Origin: Cyanothece sp. UBA12306
GTDB taxonomy: Bacteria; Cyanobacteriota; Cyanobacteriia; Cyanobacteriales; Microcystaceae
Assembly: GCA_003448685.1 (NCBI GenBank)
Contig: DLXW01000018.1
Coordinates: 10,738-19,183, forward strand
Length of the DNA: 8,446 nucleotides
Direction: 5' to 3'
The position numbers and the translations under genes are program-made. The notes under the pieces were generated by a model that ran no database searches, had not been told where the DNA came from, and saw only the letters and a program-made list of their open reading frames with translations. This document shows positions 1 to 5,413 of this stretch, in pieces. Positions within the stretch are counted from its first letter, which is position 1, and each line of letters starts with the position of its first letter.

Positions 1-19
1 CAAGGAATCCCCCGCTAAG

Positions 20-1150
20 ATGAATAAGGTAGCTTCGCAATTACAACAAAATTGGCATAATTATTTGTTAGACGAGCAACCAGAGCAAATTCCTGAAGTT
101 CGTCAGAGTATAATTGATTGGCTACTAGGACCCGATCAGACTCGATGGGAAACCATGACTCCTCAACAGATGGCGATCTCCAAGCAGGGAATGAATTACC
201 GCTATCATATTTTAAAAAAACGCTATTTAGCTCAACCACCCACTATTGCTTACCGTAACTTGATTAACCGCTTGGGATCATTAATGGTGTTACGCAATAA
301 AATCCGAACTTGGATATCCCTAAGTCGCGATCGCCAACGCGCTGTTACTGATGTCCTACAAGAAATCATCCAAGAACTACTAAATAGCGATCGCTATCTT
401 CAAGGACAAATTGTCTGGATTTCCCAATGTACCTCCGATGAACGTCTGCGCAATAGTTTACTCCTGACTACTGTTGAAGAATATTGTCTGCGTCCGATTC
501 GTAATCAACCCTTACTGGTTTATCGTTTTGTCAATTATCTGCGTCGTTCGAGTCGCGGTGGTATGACTCAAGTTCCCCAACAGCAGATGGTTCATTTGAT
601 TTCTGAAGAAATTTCCCCCGATGAAGCAGAAAATCCCATTAGTTTATTAGATTCTCAAGCTGTTGCAGAATATGAAAAAAATCAGCAATGGGAAGAACAG
701 CAGTTAATGCGTCAGAAGGTTAAAGAAGAATTTGATGGCTATTTAGCTAGTAAACTTGGCCAAGAAGCAGTTGAATGGCTGCACCTCTATCTACAAGGTC
801 GCTCCCAAGAAGCAATTGCTAAACAATTAAATTTGCCGATTAAACAGGTCTATCGATTACGGGAAAAAGTCTGCTATCATGCAATACAAGTGTTTTCTTT
901 GAAAGAAAACCCAGAATTAGTGGCTAATTGGTTACAAATTTCAGCTAAAGAACATAATTTAGGATTAACTCCCATTCAATGGCAGTCTTTGTGGCAAGAG
1001 TTAAATTCTCACCAAAAAGATATCATTGAGGGGATTAAGGATAATCAATCGTTAGAAGATATTGCTAAGTCTTTAAATTTGAAGAAAACACAAGTTCTCA
1101 ATCAATGGCGCACCGTTTATTTAAAAGCTCAGTCCTTACGTGGCAGGTAA
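20..1150 (+). CDS. HetZ-related cyanobacterial protein with two helix-turn-helix-like segments
   Basis: This 376-residue soluble protein has no signal peptide or membrane segment. From memory of the family, its overall pattern (RLGSLMVLRNKIRTW at about 84-98, RDRQRAV at 103-109, EEYCLRPIRNQPLLVYRFVN at 153-172) matches cyanobacterial proteins annotated as HetZ-related. HetZ itself is a DNA-binding regulator of heterocyst differentiation, but relatives also occur in unicellular species, so a heterocyst role must not be assumed. Two C-terminal stretches look like sigma-region-4 or LuxR-type helix-turn-helix units: about 248-292 (QEAIAKQLNLPIKQVYRLRE) and about 331-371 (LEDIAKSLNLKKTQVLNQWR). 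Residues 193-235 are acidic and glutamine-rich, probably a linker. The ATG at 20 follows AAGGAA (2-7) at a rather long 12-base spacing. No in-frame stop is visible before the window edge, so the true start could lie upstream. Two HIP1 sites lie inside the gene. Family assignment is moderately sure; the regulatory role is inferred. Confidence 0.7.
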   Translation: MNKVASQLQQNWHNYLLDEQPEQIPEVRQSIIDWLLGPDQTRWETMTPQQMAISKQGMNYRYHILKKRYLAQPPTIAYRNLINRLGSLMVLRNKIRTWISLSRDRQRAVTDVLQEIIQELLNSDRYLQGQIVWISQCTSDERLRNSLLLTTVEEYCLRPIRNQPLLVYRFVNYLRRSSRGGMTQVPQQQMVHLISEEISPDEAENPISLLDSQAVAEYEKNQQWEEQQLMRQKVKEEFDGYLASKLGQEAVEWLHLYLQGRSQEAIAKQLNLPIKQVYRLREKVCYHAIQVFSLKENPELVANWLQISAKEHNLGLTPIQWQSLWQELNSHQKDIIEGIKDNQSLEDIAKSLNLKKTQVLNQWRTVYLKAQSLRGR

Positions 1151-1152
1151 CC

Positions 1153-1201
1153 AGTTGCCTATTGCTTGTACAATAGTAAGCATGACTTGGGTTGTGCAAC
1201 T
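1153..1201 (+). promoter_or_regulatory. Nested inverted repeats in the leader of the ribbon-helix-helix gene
   Basis: AGTTGC (1153-1158) and GCAACT (1196-1201) are perfect complements. They enclose a second stem, TGCTT (1163-1167) with AAGCA (1178-1182). The 8-base palindrome TTGTACAA (1166-1173) overlaps the left arm of this inner stem. The outer arm ends three bases before the AAAGGAG ribosome-binding site. The layout would suit a translational or transcriptional switch, or an operator for the downstream DNA-binding protein. No T-run follows, so it is not a standard terminator. The function is inference from base pairing alone. Confidence 0.3.
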
Positions 1202-1214
1202 TCAAAGGAGACAG

Positions 1215-1445
1215 ATGAACGATAACGTAGTATCCCCCCAACGTATAGGTGATAAAGTTGAAATCTCTATTCACCTTGATTCAGAGCTTTTAGAGCAAAT
1301 TAAGCATCTTACCAACGATCCAAGTCGGATCATTGAGACTGCTATTAAACAATGGCTTGAAGGAGAAAGAGGAAGAGACGATGATCTCACTCGGACTTTT
1401 AGACGAAATCCCCCTCTGCCTCCTCGAGGAGAGTGGAATGATTAA
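1215..1445 (+). CDS. Small solitary ribbon-helix-helix (Arc/MetJ/CopG-like) protein
   Basis: This 76-residue protein has the ribbon-helix-helix layout: a beta strand with alternating residues (KVEISIHLD, 14-22), helix 1 (SELLEQIKHLT, 23-33), a short turn, and helix 2 (PSRIIETAIKQWL, 36-48). Such folds are dimeric DNA-binding proteins and are often antitoxins or autorepressors. No toxin-like partner gene lies next to it here. After the fold comes a charged linker (EGERGRDDDLTR) and a distinctive tail, RNPPLPPRGEWND (64-76), which looks like a conserved peptide rather than random linker. The ATG at 1215 is chosen because AAAGGAG (1204-1210) lies four bases upstream; a longer reading from a GTG at 1140 would overlap the preceding gene's end and lacks such a site. 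The gene lies 64 bases after the HetZ-related gene and 73 bases before the kinase gene on the same strand, so cotranscription is possible. The target is unknown. Confidence 0.75.
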   Translation: MNDNVVSPQRIGDKVEISIHLDSELLEQIKHLTNDPSRIIETAIKQWLEGERGRDDDLTRTFRRNPPLPPRGEWND

Positions 1446-1474
1446 ACTAAATGATACAACCGTGAGGAAGAGTT

Positions 1475-1499
1475 TGCCAGTCCTGAAAATGGACTGGTA
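1475..1499 (+). promoter_or_regulatory. Hairpin in the leader of the histidine kinase gene
   Basis: TGCCAGTCC (1475-1483) and GGACTGGTA (1491-1499) form a nine-pair stem with one G-U pair and a seven-base TGAAAAT loop. It ends 19 bases before the kinase ATG. No T-run follows, so it is not a typical intrinsic terminator. A Shine-Dalgarno-like GAGGAAG (1464-1470) sits just before the stem, while nothing resembling one lies between the stem and the ATG. The hairpin may mark an operon boundary, protect the RNA end, or affect translation; the sequence does not decide which. Confidence 0.45.
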
Positions 1500-1518
1500 G
1501 CACAGCAATACTGAACCC

Positions 1519-3210
1519 ATGAGTTTTCAGGTGAATATAAATAGCGACAACGTTGAAAATAAGGAGATTTCCAACCCTCATCCTTCTGTGCTTTGGCAAA
1601 ATTTGGCAGCAGAATTAGTCTTTATTCAGGATCAATCAGGAAAATATTGGGAATTTTTTTGGGAATCAGCCCAAAACTATGGCATTAATCCCCAAGAAAT
1701 CCTGGAAAACTCTGGGCAAAATCCCTTCGAGCCCATTGCACCCGAAACTTATTATCAGAGGCTAGAACGAGTCTTAAAACGGCGTATTCCTGAACAATGT
1801 AGTTGTTTGTTCGAATATGTTGGCCAAAAGTTTCCCTTAGAATTAATTTTCACCCCAATTTTACCAATTCAGGGACAACCAACCAAGGTTCTCGTCATAG
1901 GACATCTTTTGAGTGATGAGGATCTTAGTCTCACCCATCATACAGCTTTGCCAACTCATCTTGATCCCTATCAGAAACTACTGACGAGTACCGCTCGAAA
2001 AATCCGCCGTACCCTTAATTTAGAGACAATTTGGCAACAAACAGTAGAAGGTCTTGGGTTAGCTTTACAAGTCAGTCGCTGCTTGATGATCTCTATTGCA
2101 CCTAATTATGAAGATCTCGATGTTCAAGCTGAATATTGCGAGTCTGAGTTTCCATCTGTGTTGGGTCGTCGGATTAAAAGAACATCAGAACCCTACTGGG
2201 AACAGGCTTTGATACAACGCGAACCAGTGATTGTCGAACAATTAGCCCCAGATTTAAGCCAAGCTCAATCAATCTTAATTATCTCAACTTTTTATCAAAA
2301 TCAACGCAATGGTTTGATTGTATTACAACAATGCGATCGCCGTCGTTATTGGCAACCTGCTGAAATTGAATTAATTCAAGAATTAGCCGATCAAGTGGGG
2401 ACTGCGATCGCCCACGCTACTCTTTACCAAGAATTAGAACAAGCTACCTTAGCAGCCGAAGAAGCTTCTCGTCTCAAAAGCGATTTTTTAGCCAGTACCA
2501 CCCATGAATTAAGAACTCCCCTCAATGGGATTATTGGGTTTCTCAGGCTTCTTATCGATGGTATGGCTGATGATGCCCAAGAACAGCAAGAATTTCTGGA
2601 AGAAGCCCATAAATCTGCCATCCATCTCTTAAATTTAATCAATGATATTCTTGATATCGCCAAAATTGAAGCAGGGAAAATGGAGCTTGAATTAGGATCG
2701 GTAGAGTTGGTAGAGTTACTCAAAACGGTTAATAATTTCACCCTTCCCCAAGCTCAAAGTAAGCAACTTAGTTACACCAGTAAAATTCCCGCGACTCTAA
2801 CGCCAATTATTCTTTATGGCAATTATCAACGACTGTTGCAGGTAATACTTAATTTGGTGAGTAATGCGATTAAATTTACTCACGAAGGGGGCATTGAAAT
2901 TAGTGCAGAAATCGTTAAAAAGAAAATAAACTGGCAAGATCGCCAGTTTCCAGGAATGATTAAAGTTAGGGTAGCTGATACAGGAATTGGTGTTTCTTTA
3001 GAAAAACAAGCTAAACTCTTTGAAAAATTTGTTCAAGTTCAAGGTTCTCATACCAGAACTTACGGTGGTACGGGTTTAGGTTTGGCGATTTCCCAAAGAT
3101 TGATTGAAGCAATGGGAGGACAGGTAGAGTTTTTTAGTATGGGAGAAGGTCTAGGTTCAACAGTTACTTTTACAGTTCCCCTTGAACAAATGCCAATCGT
3201 TAAAACCTAA
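1519..3210 (+). CDS. Soluble PAS-GAF sensor histidine kinase
   Basis: This 563-residue protein has no membrane span. Residues about 22-130 look like a PAS domain, about 165-300 a GAF domain, about 303-320 a short linking helix, 321-386 the HisKA dimerisation domain and 430-556 the HATPase domain. The phosphate-accepting histidine is H329 in STTHELRTPLNGIIGF. The ATP-binding motifs are all present: N box QVILNLVSNAIKF (N445, N449), G1 box DTGIG (487-491), F box LFEKFVQ (500-506) and G2 box GGTGLGLAIS (516-525). It should therefore be an active kinase. The GAF domain lacks the Cys-His bilin attachment motif of cyanobacteriochromes and phytochromes, so a covalent bilin is unlikely and its signal is unknown. 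No receiver domain or response regulator gene is in view, so it is an orphan kinase here. The ATG at 1519 is the first after an in-frame TAG at 1498-1500, but no clear ribosome-binding site precedes it. Two HIP1 sites lie inside the GAF coding region. Confidence 0.93.
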   Translation: MSFQVNINSDNVENKEISNPHPSVLWQNLAAELVFIQDQSGKYWEFFWESAQNYGINPQEILENSGQNPFEPIAPETYYQRLERVLKRRIPEQCSCLFEYVGQKFPLELIFTPILPIQGQPTKVLVIGHLLSDEDLSLTHHTALPTHLDPYQKLLTSTARKIRRTLNLETIWQQTVEGLGLALQVSRCLMISIAPNYEDLDVQAEYCESEFPSVLGRRIKRTSEPYWEQALIQREPVIVEQLAPDLSQAQSILIISTFYQNQRNGLIVLQQCDRRRYWQPAEIELIQELADQVGTAIAHATLYQELEQATLAAEEASRLKSDFLASTTHELRTPLNGIIGFLRLLIDGMADDAQEQQEFLEEAHKSAIHLLNLINDILDIAKIEAGKMELELGSVELVELLKTVNNFTLPQAQSKQLSYTSKIPATLTPIILYGNYQRLLQVILNLVSNAIKFTHEGGIEISAEIVKKKINWQDRQFPGMIKVRVADTGIGVSLEKQAKLFEKFVQVQGSHTRTYGGTGLGLAISQRLIEAMGGQVEFFSMGEGLGSTVTFTVPLEQMPIVKT

Positions 3211-3235
3211 AAATAATAGAGAAGATAGCTAATTA

Positions 3236-4711
3236 TTAATAGTCAACACAATTGGATAATAAAGCTTTTAATAAACCTTGGAATTTGAGTTTGATTTCTG
3301 CTAATTCTTTTTCAGGTTGGGAACCCTCAACAATTCCGGCTCCTGCATAGAGTCTTGCTTGATTTCCTGAGATTAAGGCTGAGCGAATACCTACAATAAA
3401 TTCACTATTTCCTTGATAATTAATCCAACCTAATGGTGCTGCATAAAGTCCCCTTGCAAAACTTTCATAACGACGAATTTCTTGACAAGCAATATCGGTA
3501 GGAAACCCTGCAACTGCTGGTGTAGGATGAAGTTTGGCAACAATTTCTAATGGATGAATATGGGATTTTAATTGGCTATAAATAGGTGTCCAGAGATGTT
3601 GAATATTAGAAAGTTGCAAAATATTAAGAGGAGAAAGTTGGGGGGTTAATTCTAATTGAATCAGACGTTCTATAATGACATCAATAACAACTTGATGTTC
3701 TCGTCTCTCTTTTTCATTTTTTAACAATGTTTGAGCCAAATATTGATCTTGCTTAGTGTTTTTCCCCCGAGGTGCTGAACCAGCTAAAGCATCAGTAACT
3801 AATTGTTGATTGTTAATACTAATTAACCGTTCTGGACTAGCTCCAATGAAAGAGTTACCTTCCCCATTACTAAGGGCAAAAACGTAACAGTCTGGATAAT
3901 ATTGTCGCAAGTTATTTAAACAATCAACTAGGGAAAAATATTGGGAAGAAATAATATCTAAAGTTTGGGCAATTACTAACTTATTAAATTGATTTGAATC
4001 GATAGAATTTAAAATAGAATTAACTGATTTTTTGAAATTTTGTGCTGGAGCAAATTTAATATTGTTTTTGATTCTATTTTCCTGTTCTAATAAATAATAT
4101 TTTGTTCGACTAATTGCCGTTATTCTATCAATGTAATCTTTAATCTGATCAACTAATAATTCTATGTTACTGTTGTATTCTAATAAAATATTAATGGTTA
4201 AAATACAGTCTTTTGAGGTTTTAACAATTTGAAATTTAGGCAAAAAAACAAAAGCAGAAGGAAACAAACAATCCTGATTTTTATGATTAGGAAAAAAACT
4301 AAATCCACAAAATATATAAGGTTCTGCTCCAATAATATCTTGAGAACCAATTTTGATAATTCTTTGAAAACATTCTTCTATTAAATTTTGAGAATAAGTA
4401 AAGCGATCTTGGTTTTCAACACAAAATAATTGAGTCGTTTCATAGCCTAATATGGTTTCATTTTTACTTTTATTTTCCCAATAAAAATAAATAGGATTTT
4501 CTGAAAACAAATTAGTAGATTTCTCTGAATTCAGAAAATTTTCTAAAATAACTAAAGGGTCTAAAACATCAATTATTTGGGAAAAACTAATAATATTAGG
4601 TTTACTTTGTTTGTCTAATTTTTCTTGATAAGCTAAGAGTAACTGATAGATTCTTTGCGGGTCGTACAATGAATTAGTGCAATAAGGTATAGCTGAAAAA
4701 GCAACAGACAT
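3236..4711 (-). CDS. menF: Isochorismate synthase
   Basis: This 491-residue protein belongs to the chorismate-utilising (MST) enzyme family, which converts chorismate to isochorismate, the first committed step towards menaquinone and, in cyanobacteria, phylloquinone. The catalytic C-terminal domain (about 235-482) shows the family signatures: FNKLVIAQ with the expected general-base lysine K244, GASPERL with the expected general-acid glutamate E294, TDALAGSAPRGK (306-317), the metal-binding REHQVVID (337-344), LHPTPAVAG (394-402), YAAPLGWI (423-430) and YAGAGIVEGS (455-464). The N-terminal half is less conserved, as is usual. The first ATG gives a full-length product; no strong ribosome-binding site precedes it. 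The gene is divergent from menA across 702 bases and its stop lies 25 bases from the convergent kinase gene. EntC-like and PchA-like isochorismate synthases share the motifs, but the menA neighbour makes a quinone role most likely. Siderophore or salicylate genes are not seen. Confidence 0.92.
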   Translation of the reverse strand: MSVAFSAIPYCTNSLYDPQRIYQLLLAYQEKLDKQSKPNIISFSQIIDVLDPLVILENFLNSEKSTNLFSENPIYFYWENKSKNETILGYETTQLFCVENQDRFTYSQNLIEECFQRIIKIGSQDIIGAEPYIFCGFSFFPNHKNQDCLFPSAFVFLPKFQIVKTSKDCILTINILLEYNSNIELLVDQIKDYIDRITAISRTKYYLLEQENRIKNNIKFAPAQNFKKSVNSILNSIDSNQFNKLVIAQTLDIISSQYFSLVDCLNNLRQYYPDCYVFALSNGEGNSFIGASPERLISINNQQLVTDALAGSAPRGKNTKQDQYLAQTLLKNEKERREHQVVIDVIIERLIQLELTPQLSPLNILQLSNIQHLWTPIYSQLKSHIHPLEIVAKLHPTPAVAGFPTDIACQEIRRYESFARGLYAAPLGWINYQGNSEFIVGIRSALISGNQARLYAGAGIVEGSQPEKELAEIKLKFQGLLKALLSNCVDY

Positions 4712-4780
4712 TATAAAATTGCTTGTGATGAGTTTTGATGTGATTGCTCTTTCATTTTACACTGACTCTGACCTGCTACC

Positions 4781-4835
4781 TCAATTAGGCTAAAGGCTTA
4801 AGCTTGTTTAGTATAAAACCATCAATTTAGCCAAA
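4781..4835 (-). promoter_or_regulatory. Candidate menF promoter flanked by repeats
   Basis: On the minus strand, a TATACT -10-like hexamer (plus-strand 4810-4815) lies about 95 bases before the menF start; no good -35 box is found at 16-18 bases. It is flanked by related 14-mers, TTTGGCTAAATTGA (4835-4822) and TTTAGCCTAATTGA (4794-4781), as read on the minus strand. Within these, GGCTAAA and TTTAGCC are exact complements, so the flanks can be read as a direct or an inverted repeat. The palindrome GCTTAAGC (4796-4803) lies between. This could be an operator or a leader stem; the promoter call rests on the -10 box alone. Confidence 0.3.
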
Positions 4836-4930
4836 AAATTTAAAATTGGAGGTTAAACAAGATTAAAACAGTAATTGCTTGGTATTATAACCATATAATT
4901 AAGTATAGCTAGAATTATTGTGGCTATAAG

Positions 4931-4949
4931 CCCTAAAAAAAATTCAGGG
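4931..4949 (-). repeat. Seven-pair hairpin with a U5 loop upstream of menF
   Basis: Read on the minus strand, CCCTGAA (4949-4943) pairs with TTTAGGG (4937-4931), with one G-U pair and a five-T loop. No T-run follows the stem on the minus strand. It would be in the menF leader only if transcription begins further upstream than the TATACT element near 4810. It could also be the end of a minus-strand transcript from the structured block at 4992-5070. Confidence 0.3.
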
Positions 4950-4991
4950 TGTCTAACGGTTACGTCAAATGAAATCATCATCGAAAATTTT

Positions 4992-5070
4992 GGGTCTGAA
5001 ACCCCGTCCTTAACAGACGGCTTTGCTATAATAGCATTGCACCTTGAAAACTGGACACAAGGGGTCTTGT
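4992..5070 (-). other. Dense cluster of four inverted repeats, possible mobile-element end or small RNA
   Basis: Four small stems lie almost end to end. They are ACAAG/CTTGT (5057-5061 and 5066-5070), the imperfect palindrome TGCTATAATAGCA (5024-5036), CCGTC/GACGG (5004-5008 and 5016-5020, seven-base loop) and GGGT/ACCC (4992-4995 and 5001-5004); the last two share one base. On the minus strand the last part reads CCGTCTGTTAAGGACGG followed by GGTTTCAGACCC. From memory this resembles sequences after the transposase-associated tnpB gene in cyanobacterial IS200/IS605 elements, whose right end is transcribed as a structured guide RNA. No tnpB coding sequence is recognisable next to it, so it would be a relic or a non-autonomous copy. 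The stems are directly visible; the element identity and strand are inferred. Confidence 0.35.
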
Positions 5071-5089
5071 ACAGAAAACGCTTGTACAG
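5066..5089. repeat. Two direct copies of CTTGTACAG, 15 bases apart
   Basis: CTTGTACAG occurs at 5066-5074 and 5081-5089. Each contains the 6-base palindrome TGTACA. A third related site, TTGTACAATA, lies at 5147-5156, and the same ten bases occur at 1166-1175 before the ribbon-helix-helix gene. A 15-base period is not a whole number of helical turns, so cooperative binding on one face is not obvious. The sites may be operators for an unknown regulator or chance in AT-rich sequence. Confidence 0.35.
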
Positions 5090-5193
5090 ATAAAATATCA
5101 ATAGTACCTTTGGAGATACAACCACGTTTAGTTATCTGTGGCAGTTTTGTACAATAAACTGCATATGCTGGGTTAACAAAAAACAAAGATGCT

Positions 5194-5214
5194 AAGATAA
5201 ATTGCAATTATCTT
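5194..5214. repeat. Perfect 7-bp hairpin in the menF-menA gap
   Basis: AAGATAA (5194-5200) pairs exactly with TTATCTT (5208-5214) around a seven-base loop that contains the palindrome TTGCAA. No T-run follows on either strand, so terminator function is unlikely. TTGACT (5213-5218) and TTGACA (5221-5226), both -35-like, lie at its right edge but have no -10 box at the correct distance. Confidence 0.35.
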
Positions 5215-5261
5215 GACTGTTTGACAATAGCTATAAATTAGATCTTGCAGCAAAACAAATA

Positions 5262-5267
5262 TATACT
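5262..5267 (+). promoter_or_regulatory. Candidate -10 element for menA
   Basis: TATACT lies about 147 bases before the menA ATG. The best upstream hexamer at a workable spacing is the poor TTAGAT (5238-5243, 18 bases). If used, the leader would be about 140 bases and would contain the orphan AAGGAG (5328-5333) and the AT-rich hairpin at 5368-5396. A second possible -10, GATAAT (5401-5406), would give a nearly leaderless transcript. Neither is secure. Confidence 0.25.
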
Positions 5268-5367
5268 ATGCTATTTTGTTACTAAACCGTTAGACAAGAC
5301 TCATTCGATCTAAACCAGATGCACTTTAAGGAGTATTTAATTATTTATTAAAAGGTCATAATCTAAG

Positions 5368-5396
5368 CTAAAATTAAAGTTTAGATTTTAATTTAG
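5368..5396 (+). repeat. AT-rich hairpin just upstream of menA
   Basis: CTAAAATTAAA (5368-5378) pairs with TTTAATTTAG (5387-5396) in a ten-pair stem with one bulged A and an eight-base loop. It ends 17 bases before the menA start codon, where no ribosome-binding site is visible. It is weak in energy because nearly all pairs are A-T. It could be a protein-binding inverted repeat in DNA as easily as an RNA fold. Confidence 0.35.
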
Positions 5397-5413
5397 TTCA
5401 GATAATTTACAAA

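Larger units (their letters stand above)
4712..5413. other. Long non-coding gap between divergent menF and menA
   Basis: This 702-base gap has no convincing protein gene. It contains, from left to right: a promoter-like region for menF with flanking repeats (4781-4835), an A/T-loop hairpin (4931-4949), a TAACGGTTACG motif shared with a later gap (4954-4969), a dense run of inverted repeats (4992-5070), two CTTGTACAG copies (5066-5089), a perfect 7-bp hairpin (5194-5214), a TATACT element (5262-5267) and an AT-rich hairpin just before menA (5368-5396). Two Shine-Dalgarno-like strings, GGAGG (4848-4852) and AAGGAG (5328-5333), have no start codon at a usable distance. The gap is much longer than two promoters need, which suggests an RNA gene or a decayed insertion. 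Confidence 0.7.

Noticed and set aside
1140..1445. A longer version of the ribbon-helix-helix protein starting at GTG 1140.
   Set aside because: It overlaps the end of the HetZ-related gene, has no ribosome-binding site, and the extra 25 residues do not add to the fold. The ATG at 1215 has AAAGGAG at ideal spacing.
2424..2741. Minus-strand reading frame inside the kinase gene, and similar ones opposite the first gene, menA and the coiled-coil gene.
   Set aside because: They lie antisense to well-supported coding regions and show no family features or ribosome-binding sites.
3211..3237. A bidirectional terminator between the convergent kinase and menF genes (AATAAT 3212-3217 with ATTATT 3232-3237).
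   Set aside because: Only six A-T pairs around a 14-base loop, with no T-run on either side; too weak to call, and it overlaps the menF stop.
5010..5032. TTAACA (5010-5015) with TATAAT (5027-5032) as a plus-strand promoter.
   Set aside because: Spacing is 11 bases, and TATAAT is the centre of the palindrome TGCTATAATAGCA, which explains it without a promoter.
4853..5125. A 90-codon minus-strand reading frame with a hydrophobic C-terminal part.
   Set aside because: It spans the hairpins and AT-rich spacer, has no ribosome-binding site, and its composition changes abruptly along its length. No family features were seen.
5010..5207. A 65-codon minus-strand reading frame starting at TTG, with a hydrophobic N-terminus (FILASLFFVNPAYA) and five cysteines, resembling a small secreted peptide.
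   Set aside because: It needs a TTG start directly after an in-frame TAA, has no ribosome-binding site and no basic residue before the hydrophobic stretch, and runs through the inverted-repeat block at 5016-5070. Chance is more likely.
5213..5237. TTGACT, TTGACA and TATAAA as a strong promoter for menA.
   Set aside because: The hexamers are individually good, but the spacings (13 or 5 bases) are unsuitable for a sigma-70 promoter, and no -10 box follows at 16-18 bases.
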